64,000 bases of DNA, taken from positions 1 to 64,000 of the forward strand of contig NZ_JADKPO010000008.1 in the NCBI RefSeq assembly GCF_015352445.1. Direction: 5' to 3'. Position numbers and translations under genes: made by a program. The notes beneath the pieces are model-generated. The model searched no databases and was not told where the DNA came from. It saw nothing but the letters and a program-made list of their open reading frames with translations. Origin of the DNA: Nocardioides agariphilus (GTDB lineage: Bacteria > Actinomycetota > Actinomycetes > Propionibacteriales > Nocardioidaceae). The first letter of the stretch is position 1; the number at the start of each line of letters is the position of its first letter. Below, in pieces: positions 50,638-58,938 of this stretch.

Positions 50638-51258
50638 CTAGGACGTCTCGGCCGCCGGCGTGGGAGCCGGGGTGTTGAGCTGGGTGCTCTTCGGTGGGGT
50701 GACGGGTCCTGCTGACCGCTCAGGGCCCCTCGTGTCGTTGTTGCGCTCTGCGTTGATCAGGTCGGTCAGCCACCGCACCTCACGCTCGACCGACTCGATC
50801 GCGTGGCGTCGCAGCTCGCTGAGGTAGCGGTCGTCGCCACCCACCGCCCGACGCTGGCGGTCCAACCGCTCCTGCAGGCGGGTGCGGCGGCCCTCCAGGA
50901 TGCGCAGCCGGACGTCGGCGCTGGTGCGGGAGAAGAACGCGAACCTCATGTTGAAGCTCTCGTCCTCCCACGTCGACGGCCCGTCGTCGGTCACCTCGGT
51001 CGCGAACTCCTCGCGGCCCTTGTCGGTGATCTGGTAGGTGATCCGCTGACGCATCGAGACCGAGGCCGGGTTGGTGACCTCGGTGATCACGCCCGCGCGA
51101 AGCATCCGCTTCAGCGCGGGGTAGAGAGAGCCGTAGGACAACAGACGCGTCCACCCGAGCAGCAGGTTGAGCCGCTTGCGCAGCTCGTAGCCGTGCAGGG
51201 GCGACTCGTGGAGCAGGCCCAAAACGGCCATCTCCAGCGCTGCACCCTTGCGTTGCAC
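50638..51258 (-). CDS. PadR family transcriptional regulator
   Basis: This winged-helix regulator, about 206 residues, has the PadR N-terminal domain ([39 protein letters not shown]) and a helical C-terminal dimerisation region with an unstructured tail. I prefer GTG 51258 to GTG 51270. It ends 26 bp before ino1 and may control it. Repeated and palindromic sequences just upstream look like its own operator. Confidence 0.88.
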   Translation of the reverse strand: MQRKGAALEMAVLGLLHESPLHGYELRKRLNLLLGWTRLLSYGSLYPALKRMLRAGVITEVTNPASVSMRQRITYQITDKGREEFATEVTDDGPSTWEDESFNMRFAFFSRTSADVRLRILEGRRTRLQERLDRQRRAVGGDDRYLSELRRHAIESVEREVRWLTDLINAERNNDTRGPERSAGPVTPPKSTQLNTPAPTPAAETS

Positions 51259-51269
51259 GTGTGCCCCCA

Positions 51270-51325
51270 CTATCGGTTCACTCTATCGGCCGGACCTATC
51301 GGCCGAATGTATCAAGACGATACAT
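51270..51325. promoter_or_regulatory. Probable PadR operator: three 13-bp iterons and a palindrome
   Basis: Three CTATCGG sequences occur at exact 13-bp spacing (51270, 51283, 51296). They are followed by the perfect inverted repeat ATGTATC/GATACAT (51307-51313 and 51319-51325), similar to known PadR-family sites. All lie between padR and the divergent ponA. Confidence 0.65.
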
Positions 51326-51503
51326 CGATGTCGAAATGGACCACGAGAGCAGAAGGTCACCGGCTGGGGTGACCGCGGTCCCCGCGCGGCCGGGACGGAC
51401 GTACTCCGCGTCACGCGCGCGTTGGTTGGGAGGGCGCGGGTACCGGCCCGTACGCTCGTGAAGCCTGTGTGAGTGGCCCTTCCCCCGATCTGGAGTCGAT
51501 GAG

Positions 51504-53816
51504 TTGAGCAAGCGTCGCGCCGACGGCCCTGCGGTCAAGCGCAAGCCCCAGCGCCCGAGCCGAGGGTCGGGCAAGAAGCCGGGCCAGAAGCCGAAGACGA
51601 TGAAGCGACGGCTCCTGAAGGTCGTCAAGTGGCTCACGATCGTCGGGCTGGTGTTCGCGCTGACGGGCGTCGGGGCGTTCTACTACGCCTACACGCAGAC
51701 CGACATCCCCAACCCCAACTCCGACTTCCAGACCCAGACCACCAAGATCTTCTACGCCGACGGCAAGACCGAGCTCGGCACCTTCGCCAAGCAGAACCGC
51801 GAGTCGATCCCCTACTCCGAGATGCCCGACAACATCAAGCAGGCGGTGGTCGCGGCCGAGGACCAGAGCTTCTGGACCAACCGCGGGATCGACCCCAAGG
51901 GCATCATCCGGGCGGCGTTCAGCAACGCCCGCGGCAACTCCACGCAAGGTGCCTCGACGATCACCCAGCAGTACGTCAAGATCCTCTACCTGACCCAGGA
52001 GCGCTCGCTCAAGCGCAAGCTCAAGGAAGCCTTCCTCTCCTTGAAGCTGCAGCGCACGCAGAGCAAGCAGCAGATCCTCGAGGGCTACCTCAACACGATC
52101 TACTTCGGGCGCGGCGCCTACGGCATCCAGGCCGCGTCGATGGCGTACTTCGACATCCCGGCCAAGGACCTCAACCTCAAGCAGGCAGCAGTGCTGGCCA
52201 GCGTCCTCAACGACCCCAACGACCTGGACCCCAAGGAGGGCAAGGACGCGAAGGCCGCTCTGCTGGGCCGCTACCAGTACGTCCTCGACTCGATGGCCAA
52301 GACCGGTGACATCACCGCGGACGAGGCCGACCAGGCACGCGCCAAGCTGCCGAAGTTCCCCAAGATCGAGGCCTCCAGCTCCTACGGCGGCCAGAAGGGC
52401 CACATGCTCCGCCTGGTCCGCAACGAGCTGGAGCAGATGGGCTACACGCCGGAGGAGATCGACGGCGGCGGGCTGCGGGTCACCACGACGTTCACGCCGT
52501 CGGCGATGAAGGCCGCCGAGGAAGGCGTGCTGGCCGAGCGGCCCGAGGGCTTCAGCGACAAGAAGCTCCACATCGCCGCGGCCACCGTCGAGCCGGGAAC
52601 CGGTGCGCTCCTCGGGTTCTACGCCGGCCAGGACTACCTCGACTCCGAGATCAACTGGGCCGTGGCAGGCGGCATGGTCGGCTCGACGTTCAAGCCGTTC
52701 ACCCTCGCGACCGCGATCAAGGCCGGCTTCTCGCTCAAGGACACCTTCGAGGGCAACTCGCCCTACGAGTTCCCCGACGGCCTCGAGGTGCGCAACGAGG
52801 GCGGCGGTGACGGCAACGACTACGGCGCCAGCGTCAGCGCGGTCAAGGCGCTCGAGGAGTCGATCAACACCGCCTTCGTCGACATGTCGGCCTCCATCCC
52901 CGATGGCCCGGAGAAGATCCTCAAGACCGCCAACCAGCTCGGCATCCCGCCGGCCAAGGCCAACGAGAAGTACCCCGGCATCCCCCGCACCAGTCGCGAC
53001 CTCAGCGGCGACGACGCGCTGATCACCTTGGGCCGCGGCCGGATCAGCCCGATCAACATGGCCAACGCCTACGCGACCATCGCCAACAACGGCGTGCGCG
53101 CCAACGTCCACGTGATCAAGAAGGTCGAGGACTTCACGGGCGAGGAGACCAAGACCTACGAGGTGGTCAACAAGGACGCTCTCGACCCCGACATCGACGC
53201 CGACGTGTCCTACGCCCTGCAACAGGTCGTCCAGAACGGCACCGGCAAGGCCGCCCTCGCGCTCGGCCGTCCGGCTGCGGGCAAGACCGGCACGGCGACC
53301 AACGACAAGGACGAGGTGTCCTCGGCGTGGTTCGTCGGGTTCACCCCGCAGCGATCGACGGCGGTGATGTACGTCCGGGGTGACGGTGACGACCAGCTCG
53401 ACGGCTGGCTGCCGTCGTACTTCGGCGCCGACTACCCCGCCCGCACCTGGACCGCGATCATGCAGCAGGTCATGGACGGCATGGACGTCGTGCAGTTCCC
53501 CGAGCCGGCGTACGTCGACGGTGACGCGCCGACCGACGGGCACGAGCCCGCGCCGCCCACGCCGACCAAGAAGCCGACCAAGAAGCCCAGGCCGACCGAG
53601 ACCACGACCGGGCCGACCGAGGAGCCGACGCCGACGCCGACCCCGACGCCGACCCCGACGCCGAGCGAGACCGTGACCATCCTGCCGACACCGACCGGCC
53701 CGAACCCGAGCAACAGCCCCACCCAGGGCGGGGCGACCTCGGCGGCCGCCTACTCGCTGCTGCCGTCGAGCTCGTCGACCCCTCGTAGCCGGTCGTGGTT
53801 CCTCACCTACGTGTGA
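51504..53816 (+). CDS. ponA: Bifunctional class A penicillin-binding protein
   Basis: This 770-residue enzyme has a cytoplasmic basic tail, one membrane helix (about 42-62), a GT51 glycosyltransferase domain (AAEDQSFW with the catalytic glutamate, GASTITQQYVK, QILEGYLNTIYFGRGAYGI) and a transpeptidase domain with the serine motif GSTFKPF, SIN and KTGTAT. A proline/threonine-rich extracellular tail (PTPTP repeats) follows. The start is TTG at 51504 with GGAG eight bases upstream. Synteny points to the PonA1 type of mycobacteria. Confidence 0.94.
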   Translation: MSKRRADGPAVKRKPQRPSRGSGKKPGQKPKTMKRRLLKVVKWLTIVGLVFALTGVGAFYYAYTQTDIPNPNSDFQTQTTKIFYADGKTELGTFAKQNRESIPYSEMPDNIKQAVVAAEDQSFWTNRGIDPKGIIRAAFSNARGNSTQGASTITQQYVKILYLTQERSLKRKLKEAFLSLKLQRTQSKQQILEGYLNTIYFGRGAYGIQAASMAYFDIPAKDLNLKQAAVLASVLNDPNDLDPKEGKDAKAALLGRYQYVLDSMAKTGDITADEADQARAKLPKFPKIEASSSYGGQKGHMLRLVRNELEQMGYTPEEIDGGGLRVTTTFTPSAMKAAEEGVLAERPEGFSDKKLHIAAATVEPGTGALLGFYAGQDYLDSEINWAVAGGMVGSTFKPFTLATAIKAGFSLKDTFEGNSPYEFPDGLEVRNEGGGDGNDYGASVSAVKALEESINTAFVDMSASIPDGPEKILKTANQLGIPPAKANEKYPGIPRTSRDLSGDDALITLGRGRISPINMANAYATIANNGVRANVHVIKKVEDFTGEETKTYEVVNKDALDPDIDADVSYALQQVVQNGTGKAALALGRPAAGKTGTATNDKDEVSSAWFVGFTPQRSTAVMYVRGDGDDQLDGWLPSYFGADYPARTWTAIMQQVMDGMDVVQFPEPAYVDGDAPTDGHEPAPPTPTKKPTKKPRPTETTTGPTEEPTPTPTPTPTPTPSETVTILPTPTGPNPSNSPTQGGATSAAAYSLLPSSSSTPRSRSWFLTYV

Positions 53817-53828
53817 TGGGGTAGGCGC

Positions 53829-55274
53829 GTGCCCGACGACCGTCAGCCCCGCGGGCAGATCGATGGGGCTCCGTCGGTCGAGGACCCTTCGGTCCGCGCG
53901 CTGAGCGAGGTCGTGGGTGGCCCGGTCGGCAGCCGCGCCGGCCGGCACCCGTGGTGGACGCCTGTCCGGGTGCTGCTCGCGCTGACGGCTGTGTGCTTCG
54001 CGCTGGGCATGGTCAAGGACGGGCCCTGCTACCGGGCGGAGTGGAGCGACTCGCAGGTCAACTACACCAACATGTGCTACTCCGACCTGCCCTATCTCTA
54101 CACCGGGCGCGGCTTCGCCGAGCTGCACTGGCCCTACACCGACGACCCGGGCGTGCGCTCGCGCTACCAGGCGATGGAGTACCCCGTCGTCATCTCCTAC
54201 TGGGCCTGGTGGGCAGCGGAGGTCACCCAGCGCCTACGAGGATCACCCGACGCCCAGGCGCGCGCCGGGATCCCTGTCGACAGCCTCGGCGGCGATCCCG
54301 AGGTCCACTCCGAGATGCTCACCTTCGTCGCGGTCAACGCGGTGGGCTTCGCAGCGCTGGCGCTGCTGGCCGCCTGGCTGCTGGCGGGCGTCAACCGTCG
54401 GCGGCCGTGGGATGCCGCGCTGTTCGCCGTCTCGCCGACCCTGGCGCTGACCGGGTTGGTCAACTGGGACATGGTCGCCGTGGTCGCGGTCGCCGGTGCC
54501 CTCTGGGCCTGGTCGCGCGACCGGCCCGTCCTTACCGGCGCGATCGTCGGACTGGGCATCGCCGCCAAGCTCTACCCGCTGTTCCTGCTCGGCGCGATCT
54601 TGGTGATCTGCCTGCGCAACCGCCGCTTCCGCGAGCTCGGGCAGGCGTGGGGCATGGCAGCCCTGACCTGGGTCCTGCTCAACGCCCCGGCCTACCTGGC
54701 CGGTCCCGAGGCCTGGAAGACCTTCTGGCGGTTCAACTCCGAGCGCGGGGCCGACCTCGGCTCGATCTGGCTGGTCCTCGACCAGCGCTTCGACTGGTCG
54801 ACGTCGGCCGACACGATCAACCTGTGGTCGTGGCTGTTCTTCGGCAGCTGGTGCGTCGGGGTCCTGGTGCTGGGGTTGAGCGCACCCTCGACGCCGCGGC
54901 TGGCGCAGCTCGGCTTCCTCGTGGTCGCGGGCTTCCTGCTGGTCAACAAGGTCTACTCGCCCCAGTACGTCCTGTGGCTGCTCCCGCTTGCGGTGCTGGC
55001 CCGGCCGCGACTGCGCGACCAGGTGATCTGGCAGCTGAGCGAGGTCATCTACTTCGCCTGCGTGTGGTGGTACCTCAACGGGTCGTTGGCACCCGGTGAC
55101 GGCGGCGACGCGGAGTTCTACTGGTTCGCGATCGGCCTGCGGATGGCCGGCGAGCTCTACCTGGTCGCCGTCGTGGTGCGCGACACCTGGTGGCCCAGCC
55201 ACGATCCGGTGCGGCCCAGGCGGGCGCCGCGGGGTCAGGTGACGACGACGCGGTCGAACGCCGTAGCGGTGTAG
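53829..55274 (+). CDS. GT87-family membrane glycosyltransferase
   Basis: This 481-residue polytopic protein has about ten membrane helices and the GT87/DUF2029 pattern (YRAEWSDSQVNYTNMCYSDLP, FAELHWPYTDDPGVRSRYQAMEYPVV, VNKVYSPQYVLWLLPL). The family uses polyprenyl-phosphate mannose or arabinose donors on the outer face. It follows ponA by 12 bp (Rv0051 position). Its end overlaps the end of the convergent alanine-racemase-like gene by 40 bp. Confidence 0.85.
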   Translation: MPDDRQPRGQIDGAPSVEDPSVRALSEVVGGPVGSRAGRHPWWTPVRVLLALTAVCFALGMVKDGPCYRAEWSDSQVNYTNMCYSDLPYLYTGRGFAELHWPYTDDPGVRSRYQAMEYPVVISYWAWWAAEVTQRLRGSPDAQARAGIPVDSLGGDPEVHSEMLTFVAVNAVGFAALALLAAWLLAGVNRRRPWDAALFAVSPTLALTGLVNWDMVAVVAVAGALWAWSRDRPVLTGAIVGLGIAAKLYPLFLLGAILVICLRNRRFRELGQAWGMAALTWVLLNAPAYLAGPEAWKTFWRFNSERGADLGSIWLVLDQRFDWSTSADTINLWSWLFFGSWCVGVLVLGLSAPSTPRLAQLGFLVVAGFLLVNKVYSPQYVLWLLPLAVLARPRLRDQVIWQLSEVIYFACVWWYLNGSLAPGDGGDAEFYWFAIGLRMAGELYLVAVVVRDTWWPSHDPVRPRRAPRGQVTTTRSNAVAV

Positions 55275-56314
55275 CGCACCCGGACGTCGACCTGGTCGCC
55301 GACCGCGGGGACGTGGGCACCCGACGGCAGGAACAGCATCGAGGCCTGCATGTGGGGCGGCTCGGCGAACAGCCGCTGCTTGCCGTCGATGGTGAAGGGC
55401 GAGCGCACGAAGCCCGCCGCGTCGAGCCCGCCGCGCGCCAGGGTGGCCGCGCGGGCCTTCAACGACGAGTCGCCCGTGGGCGCCTCCAGCCCGATGCCGT
55501 GGGCGGTGCCGCCGGTCACGACGACGATGTGCCCGGACTTCGGGGCGCTGCGTCCGCGGTAGCCGAAGTGGTCGCCCCGCTCGACGGCGTGCACGTCGAG
55601 GACGGTGGCCGTGACGTGGAGGGCGTCGCGCACGCCGAGCCACAGGTTCGTGCCGACGCGAGGCCGGATGTCGAAGTCGGCGTGTGTCGAGCGCAGCCGG
55701 GCGAGCTCGTCGTCAGTGAGGTGGGAGACCCACAGCGTCGTGCGTCGCCCCTCGCGAACCAGGCCCGCGGCGACGACCTCGTCGACCAGCCGGCGTACTT
55801 CGCTCAGGTGCGAGCCGCTCGCGAGCGGGAGGTGCAGCGCGATCCCGGTCAGGTGCCGCGAACCCCGGAACAGGCCCAGCGGTCCGAGCTGCTCGGCCGC
55901 TGCACGCAGGCCGGCCGGGTCCAGGCCGTGACGCAGCATGCTGGTCACGACCTCCAGTACGAACCTCGCGTCGGGGTCGTGGGCGCGCAAGGCACCGAGG
56001 TCCTCGGCGCGGGAGACCGTGTGGACCAGGCGCTTGCGTACGTCGGCCGGCACCTCGAGCGCGGCCCCGAACGGTCGCCACGGCGTCAGCACCAGCAGGT
56101 CGCCGCCGTAGCGGCTGGCCACCTCGGGCAGCTCGTCGTAGGTGCCCACCGCCAGCGTGTCGACGCCCAGCCAGGCGGCCTTGCGAGCCAGGCGGCCCAG
56201 CCCGAAGCCGTAGCCGTTGCCCTTGGCGACCGGCACCAGGCCGGGCTGGGCGGCCGCCACGGCGCGCAGGTGCGCGCGCCAGCGGTCACCCTCGACGGTG
56301 AGGGTCAGGCTCAC
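55235..56314 (-). CDS. Alanine racemase-like PLP protein
   Basis: This protein, about 359 residues, looks like a fold-type III PLP enzyme. VPVAKGNGYGFGLGRLAR matches the PLP-lysine motif (VKANAYGHG in alanine racemase), and the C-terminal beta domain contains GDHFGYRGRSAPKSG. Several alanine-racemase landmarks are altered, so true racemase activity is uncertain. The GTG at 56314 overlaps the femX stop (GTGA). Coupling to femX hints at a role in peptidoglycan side-chain building. Confidence 0.72.
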   Translation of the reverse strand: MSLTLTVEGDRWRAHLRAVAAAQPGLVPVAKGNGYGFGLGRLARKAAWLGVDTLAVGTYDELPEVASRYGGDLLVLTPWRPFGAALEVPADVRKRLVHTVSRAEDLGALRAHDPDARFVLEVVTSMLRHGLDPAGLRAAAEQLGPLGLFRGSRHLTGIALHLPLASGSHLSEVRRLVDEVVAAGLVREGRRTTLWVSHLTDDELARLRSTHADFDIRPRVGTNLWLGVRDALHVTATVLDVHAVERGDHFGYRGRSAPKSGHIVVVTGGTAHGIGLEAPTGDSSLKARAATLARGGLDAAGFVRSPFTIDGKQRLFAEPPHMQASMLFLPSGAHVPAVGDQVDVRVRYTATAFDRVVVT

Positions 56315-57516
56315 CGCCCCCGCCTCCTCATCGCCAGCTGGAAGGCGCGGTAGACGAGCGGACGCAGCGGGAGGTCCCACTCGCCGGCGTACTCGACGGC
56401 CTCGCCACCCGTGCCGACCTTGAACTGGATCAGCCCCGCGTGGGGATCGTCGGCGTCGAGGGTGTCGGTGATGCCGCGCAGGTCGTAGACCGTGGCACCG
56501 TCCGCCAGCGCGGCGCGCATCATCGCCCACTGCACGGCGTTGGAGGCTCGCACGTCGCGCTTCTCGGTGGACGAGGCGCCGTAGGAGTACCACGCGTGGG
56601 TGCCGACCCGGACCGCGATCGTGGCCGCCACCAGGTCGCCCTCGTGGTGGGCCAGCCAGAGCGTGAACCGCCGGGGGTCCTCGGCCGTCATCGCCTCGGC
56701 CATCGTCACGAAGTACGACAGCGGGCGGGGCGTGAAGTGGTCGCGCGCGGCCGTGTGCACGTAGAGGTCGTGAAAGGCCTTCAGGTCGGTCAATCCGCTG
56801 GTTGAGGAGGGCGCGCCAGCGCCCGTCTCGAAACCTGCGCGCGTGATCTCGACACCCGACTTGTCGGCCTTCTTGATGTTGCGGCGCCACTGCTGGTTCA
56901 TTCCCGCGAGCACGTCGGCCTCGGTCCGCGGGTCACCGTCGGCGCCGACGAGCGGGACCTGGAAGTTGTAGCGCGGCTGGCCGGCCGCGAACCCGCCTGC
57001 CCCACCGCCTTGCAGCGACCAGCCCAGCTGGCGCAGCGCGGAGACTGCTCGCGCACCGACCGGCTCGCGGTGGGTGGGAGCGAGGTCGTCGAGGCGGCGT
57101 ACGGCGGGATCGGCGATGCCCTCCTTGACCCGCGCGGCGGACCATCGGCGCGTGACCACCGCGGGACCGATGCGCACCGCGAACGCACCCTGCGCCTTGA
57201 GGTGCTTGGCCATCGGCCGGAGCCAGGCACCGAGGTCCTCGGCGCCCCAGTCGATGACCGGACCTTCGGGCAGGTAGGCCAGAGTGCGGTCGATCCTGAG
57301 CCGGGAGAGGGGTGAGGGGACGGGGATGGCCCGGTGCAGCACCAGGCCGGCGCCGACCAGGTCGTCGCCGGCGAACCAGCCGAGCGACTCCGCACGCCAC
57401 TCCGGCTTGACCTTCGCCCACGCGGGCGTCTGGAGGAAGCTGGTGGTCTGCTGGGCGCGGACGAACGCCAGGTGCTGCTCGGGGCTGATCGCCCGCACGC
57501 TCAGGTCGCTCGTCAC
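56311..57516 (-). CDS. femX: FemX/FemAB-type peptidyltransferase (peptidoglycan bridge)
   Basis: This 401-residue tandem GNAT-fold enzyme should add an amino acid, probably glycine, from aminoacyl-tRNA to lipid II. Family features are FLQTPAWAKVKPEWRAESLGW, NQQWRRNIKKADKSGVEI and YSYGASSTEKRDVRASNAVQWAMMRAAL. Nocardioides-type peptidoglycan has one glycine bridging LL-diaminopimelate, which would fit. A 40-base hairpin repeat is inserted in frame and reads GFETGAGAPSSTS just after VEITRA. GTG start. Confidence 0.87.
   Translation of the reverse strand: MTSDLSVRAISPEQHLAFVRAQQTTSFLQTPAWAKVKPEWRAESLGWFAGDDLVGAGLVLHRAIPVPSPLSRLRIDRTLAYLPEGPVIDWGAEDLGAWLRPMAKHLKAQGAFAVRIGPAVVTRRWSAARVKEGIADPAVRRLDDLAPTHREPVGARAVSALRQLGWSLQGGGAGGFAAGQPRYNFQVPLVGADGDPRTEADVLAGMNQQWRRNIKKADKSGVEITRAGFETGAGAPSSTSGLTDLKAFHDLYVHTAARDHFTPRPLSYFVTMAEAMTAEDPRRFTLWLAHHEGDLVAATIAVRVGTHAWYSYGASSTEKRDVRASNAVQWAMMRAALADGATVYDLRGITDTLDADDPHAGLIQFKVGTGGEAVEYAGEWDLPLRPLVYRAFQLAMRRRGR
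56796..56835 (-). repeat. Family A hairpin element in frame within femX
   Basis: The 40 bases match the copies at 60-99 and in xdhA except for five positions. Four of these form two compensated stem pairs (t-a to g-c and t-a to c-g), and one is in the loop (tagc to tggc). It is read in the same frame as in xdhA. Confidence 0.93.
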
Positions 57517-57571
57517 CCGTCGAGGCTACCGATCGAGGCGTCCGATGCCGCAGCCGCGCCGGACAGGCGAG

Positions 57572-57659
57572 CTCTGTTCGCCATGGAGAACAGAGAACCG
57601 CGGTGGTGCGAGCCTCTCTCTCGCAGCCACCGCGGTCCTCAGGGCAGGCCCTTTCGGGC
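57572..57659. other. Hairpin-rich intergenic region between femX and the dehydrogenase
   Basis: Three hairpins follow each other: 57572-57579 with 57588-57595 (8 bp), 57597-57612 with 57620-57636 (16 bp, one bulge), and gccc/gggc around tttc at 57648-57659. They could terminate the dehydrogenase message or form a femX leader. No T-run is present on the minus strand. Confidence 0.6.
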
Positions 57660-57727
57660 GGCCCAGCTCGTTGTTCTGGGTATCTCTTACTGGGTTGCGA
57701 GGCTGCTCGTCCAGCCCCGCGTCCGCT

Positions 57728-58786
57728 CTACGGTTCGACCGTGACCTTGATCGCCTCGCCGTTCTTGACGATGGTGAAGGCGTCGAGGACCCGGTCGAGC
57801 GGGATGTGCTCGGTGATCAGGTCCTTGACGGGGACCTGTCCGGTGGAGATGTATTCGAGGGCCCGCTTGTTGTGCTCGGGGGCCGAGCCGTTCGCGCCGT
57901 GGATGTGCAGCTGGCGGTAGTGCACCAGGTTGCTGTCGCACTTGATGAACGGGTCGGTCTTGGGCAGCCCGCCGAAGAAGGAGATCCGGCCGTTGCGGGC
58001 GGCCATCGAGATGGCCTGCTCCTGGGTGATGTTGGCCGCGGTGGCGGTGATGATCACGTCGGCACCGCGCCCGCCGGTGAGCTCCATGACGCGTTCGACG
58101 ACGTCGACCTCGGCGCCGTTGATGGTCTCGTCGGGGTGTACGGCGTCCGCGGACATCTTGAGCCGCTCGGCGTTGACGTCGACCAGGTAGACCGGGCCGG
58201 CCTGGTGGACACCGCGCGCGATGCGGATGTGCATGCAGCCGATCGGGCCGGCGCCGAAGACCACGACGGTGTCGCCGGGCTCGATGCCGAGCAGCTCTTG
58301 GGCATTGATGGCGCACGCGAAGGGCTCGGCGGCCGAGGCCTCGTCGTAGCCGACGTTGTCGGGGATCCGGTTGAGCCCGTCGACCTTGAGCACCTGCTTC
58401 GGCACGATCATGTACTCGGCGAACCCGCCGTCGTACTGGTAGCCGACCGAGGTCTGGTTCTGGCAGACCGCCATCCAGCCCTTCTTGCACTCGTAGCAGT
58501 CACCGCAGGGTACGGCGGCGATCACCTGCGCGCGGTCGCCGACCTGCCAGTCGCCGCCGTAGGTCGCGTTGACGTCCGAGCCCACCTCGACGACCTCGCC
58601 CGCGATCTCGTGGCCGATGGTGCGCGGCGGGCTGAGGTTCTGGTGGCCGTTGTAGAAGATCTTGACGTCGGTGCCGCAGGTCGAGCAGTTCTTGACCTTG
58701 AGCTTGATCTCGTCGGGTCCGCAGTCGGGTTCGGGGACGTCTTCGACCCGGACGTCTTCGGGGGCGTAGAAGCGGAGTGCCTTCAT
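57728..58786 (-). CDS. Zinc-dependent polyol/alcohol dehydrogenase
   Basis: This medium-chain dehydrogenase, about 352 residues, has catalytic zinc ligands in STCGTDVKIF and TIGHEIAGEV, structural zinc cysteines in AAVPCGDCYECKKGWMAVC, and the nucleotide motif VVVFGAGPIGCMHIRIA. It is divergent from a mannitol-type PTS gene and shares its regulatory region, so it may oxidise the imported polyol phosphate (for example a hexitol phosphate). That substrate is inferred from context only. It is not the usual MtlD family. Confidence 0.82.
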   Translation of the reverse strand: MKALRFYAPEDVRVEDVPEPDCGPDEIKLKVKNCSTCGTDVKIFYNGHQNLSPPRTIGHEIAGEVVEVGSDVNATYGGDWQVGDRAQVIAAVPCGDCYECKKGWMAVCQNQTSVGYQYDGGFAEYMIVPKQVLKVDGLNRIPDNVGYDEASAAEPFACAINAQELLGIEPGDTVVVFGAGPIGCMHIRIARGVHQAGPVYLVDVNAERLKMSADAVHPDETINGAEVDVVERVMELTGGRGADVIITATAANITQEQAISMAARNGRISFFGGLPKTDPFIKCDSNLVHYRQLHIHGANGSAPEHNKRALEYISTGQVPVKDLITEHIPLDRVLDAFTIVKNGEAIKVTVEP

Positions 58787-58829
58787 GGCGCTGACGCTAC
58801 CGCTCAGCTCACCAGAAAAGCCACACAAA

Positions 58830-58873
58830 CGGGCAGAAATTTATGCCCGAATGCTTGGCAATGTGCCCGAATA
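58830..58873. promoter_or_regulatory. Putative operator/promoter of the divergent PTS-dehydrogenase pair
   Basis: A perfect inverted repeat CGGGCA/TGCCCG (58830-58835, 58844-58849) is followed by TGCCCGAAT repeated at 58844 and 58864, 20 bp apart, about two helical turns. TTGGCA (58855) with a weak CAAGAT 17 bp later could be the PTS promoter, overlapped by the second repeat. Confidence 0.5.
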
Positions 58874-58938
58874 CGTGCAAGATGAGCCACATCGAGACGT
58901 GACAGGCGTCACGCCCGTGGGAAAGAGAGGAACTCCCG

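Noticed and set aside
57572-57659. Possible T-box riboswitch before femX
   Set aside because: ACCGCGG occurs, but the full T-box core and a specifier stem are absent and the region is short.
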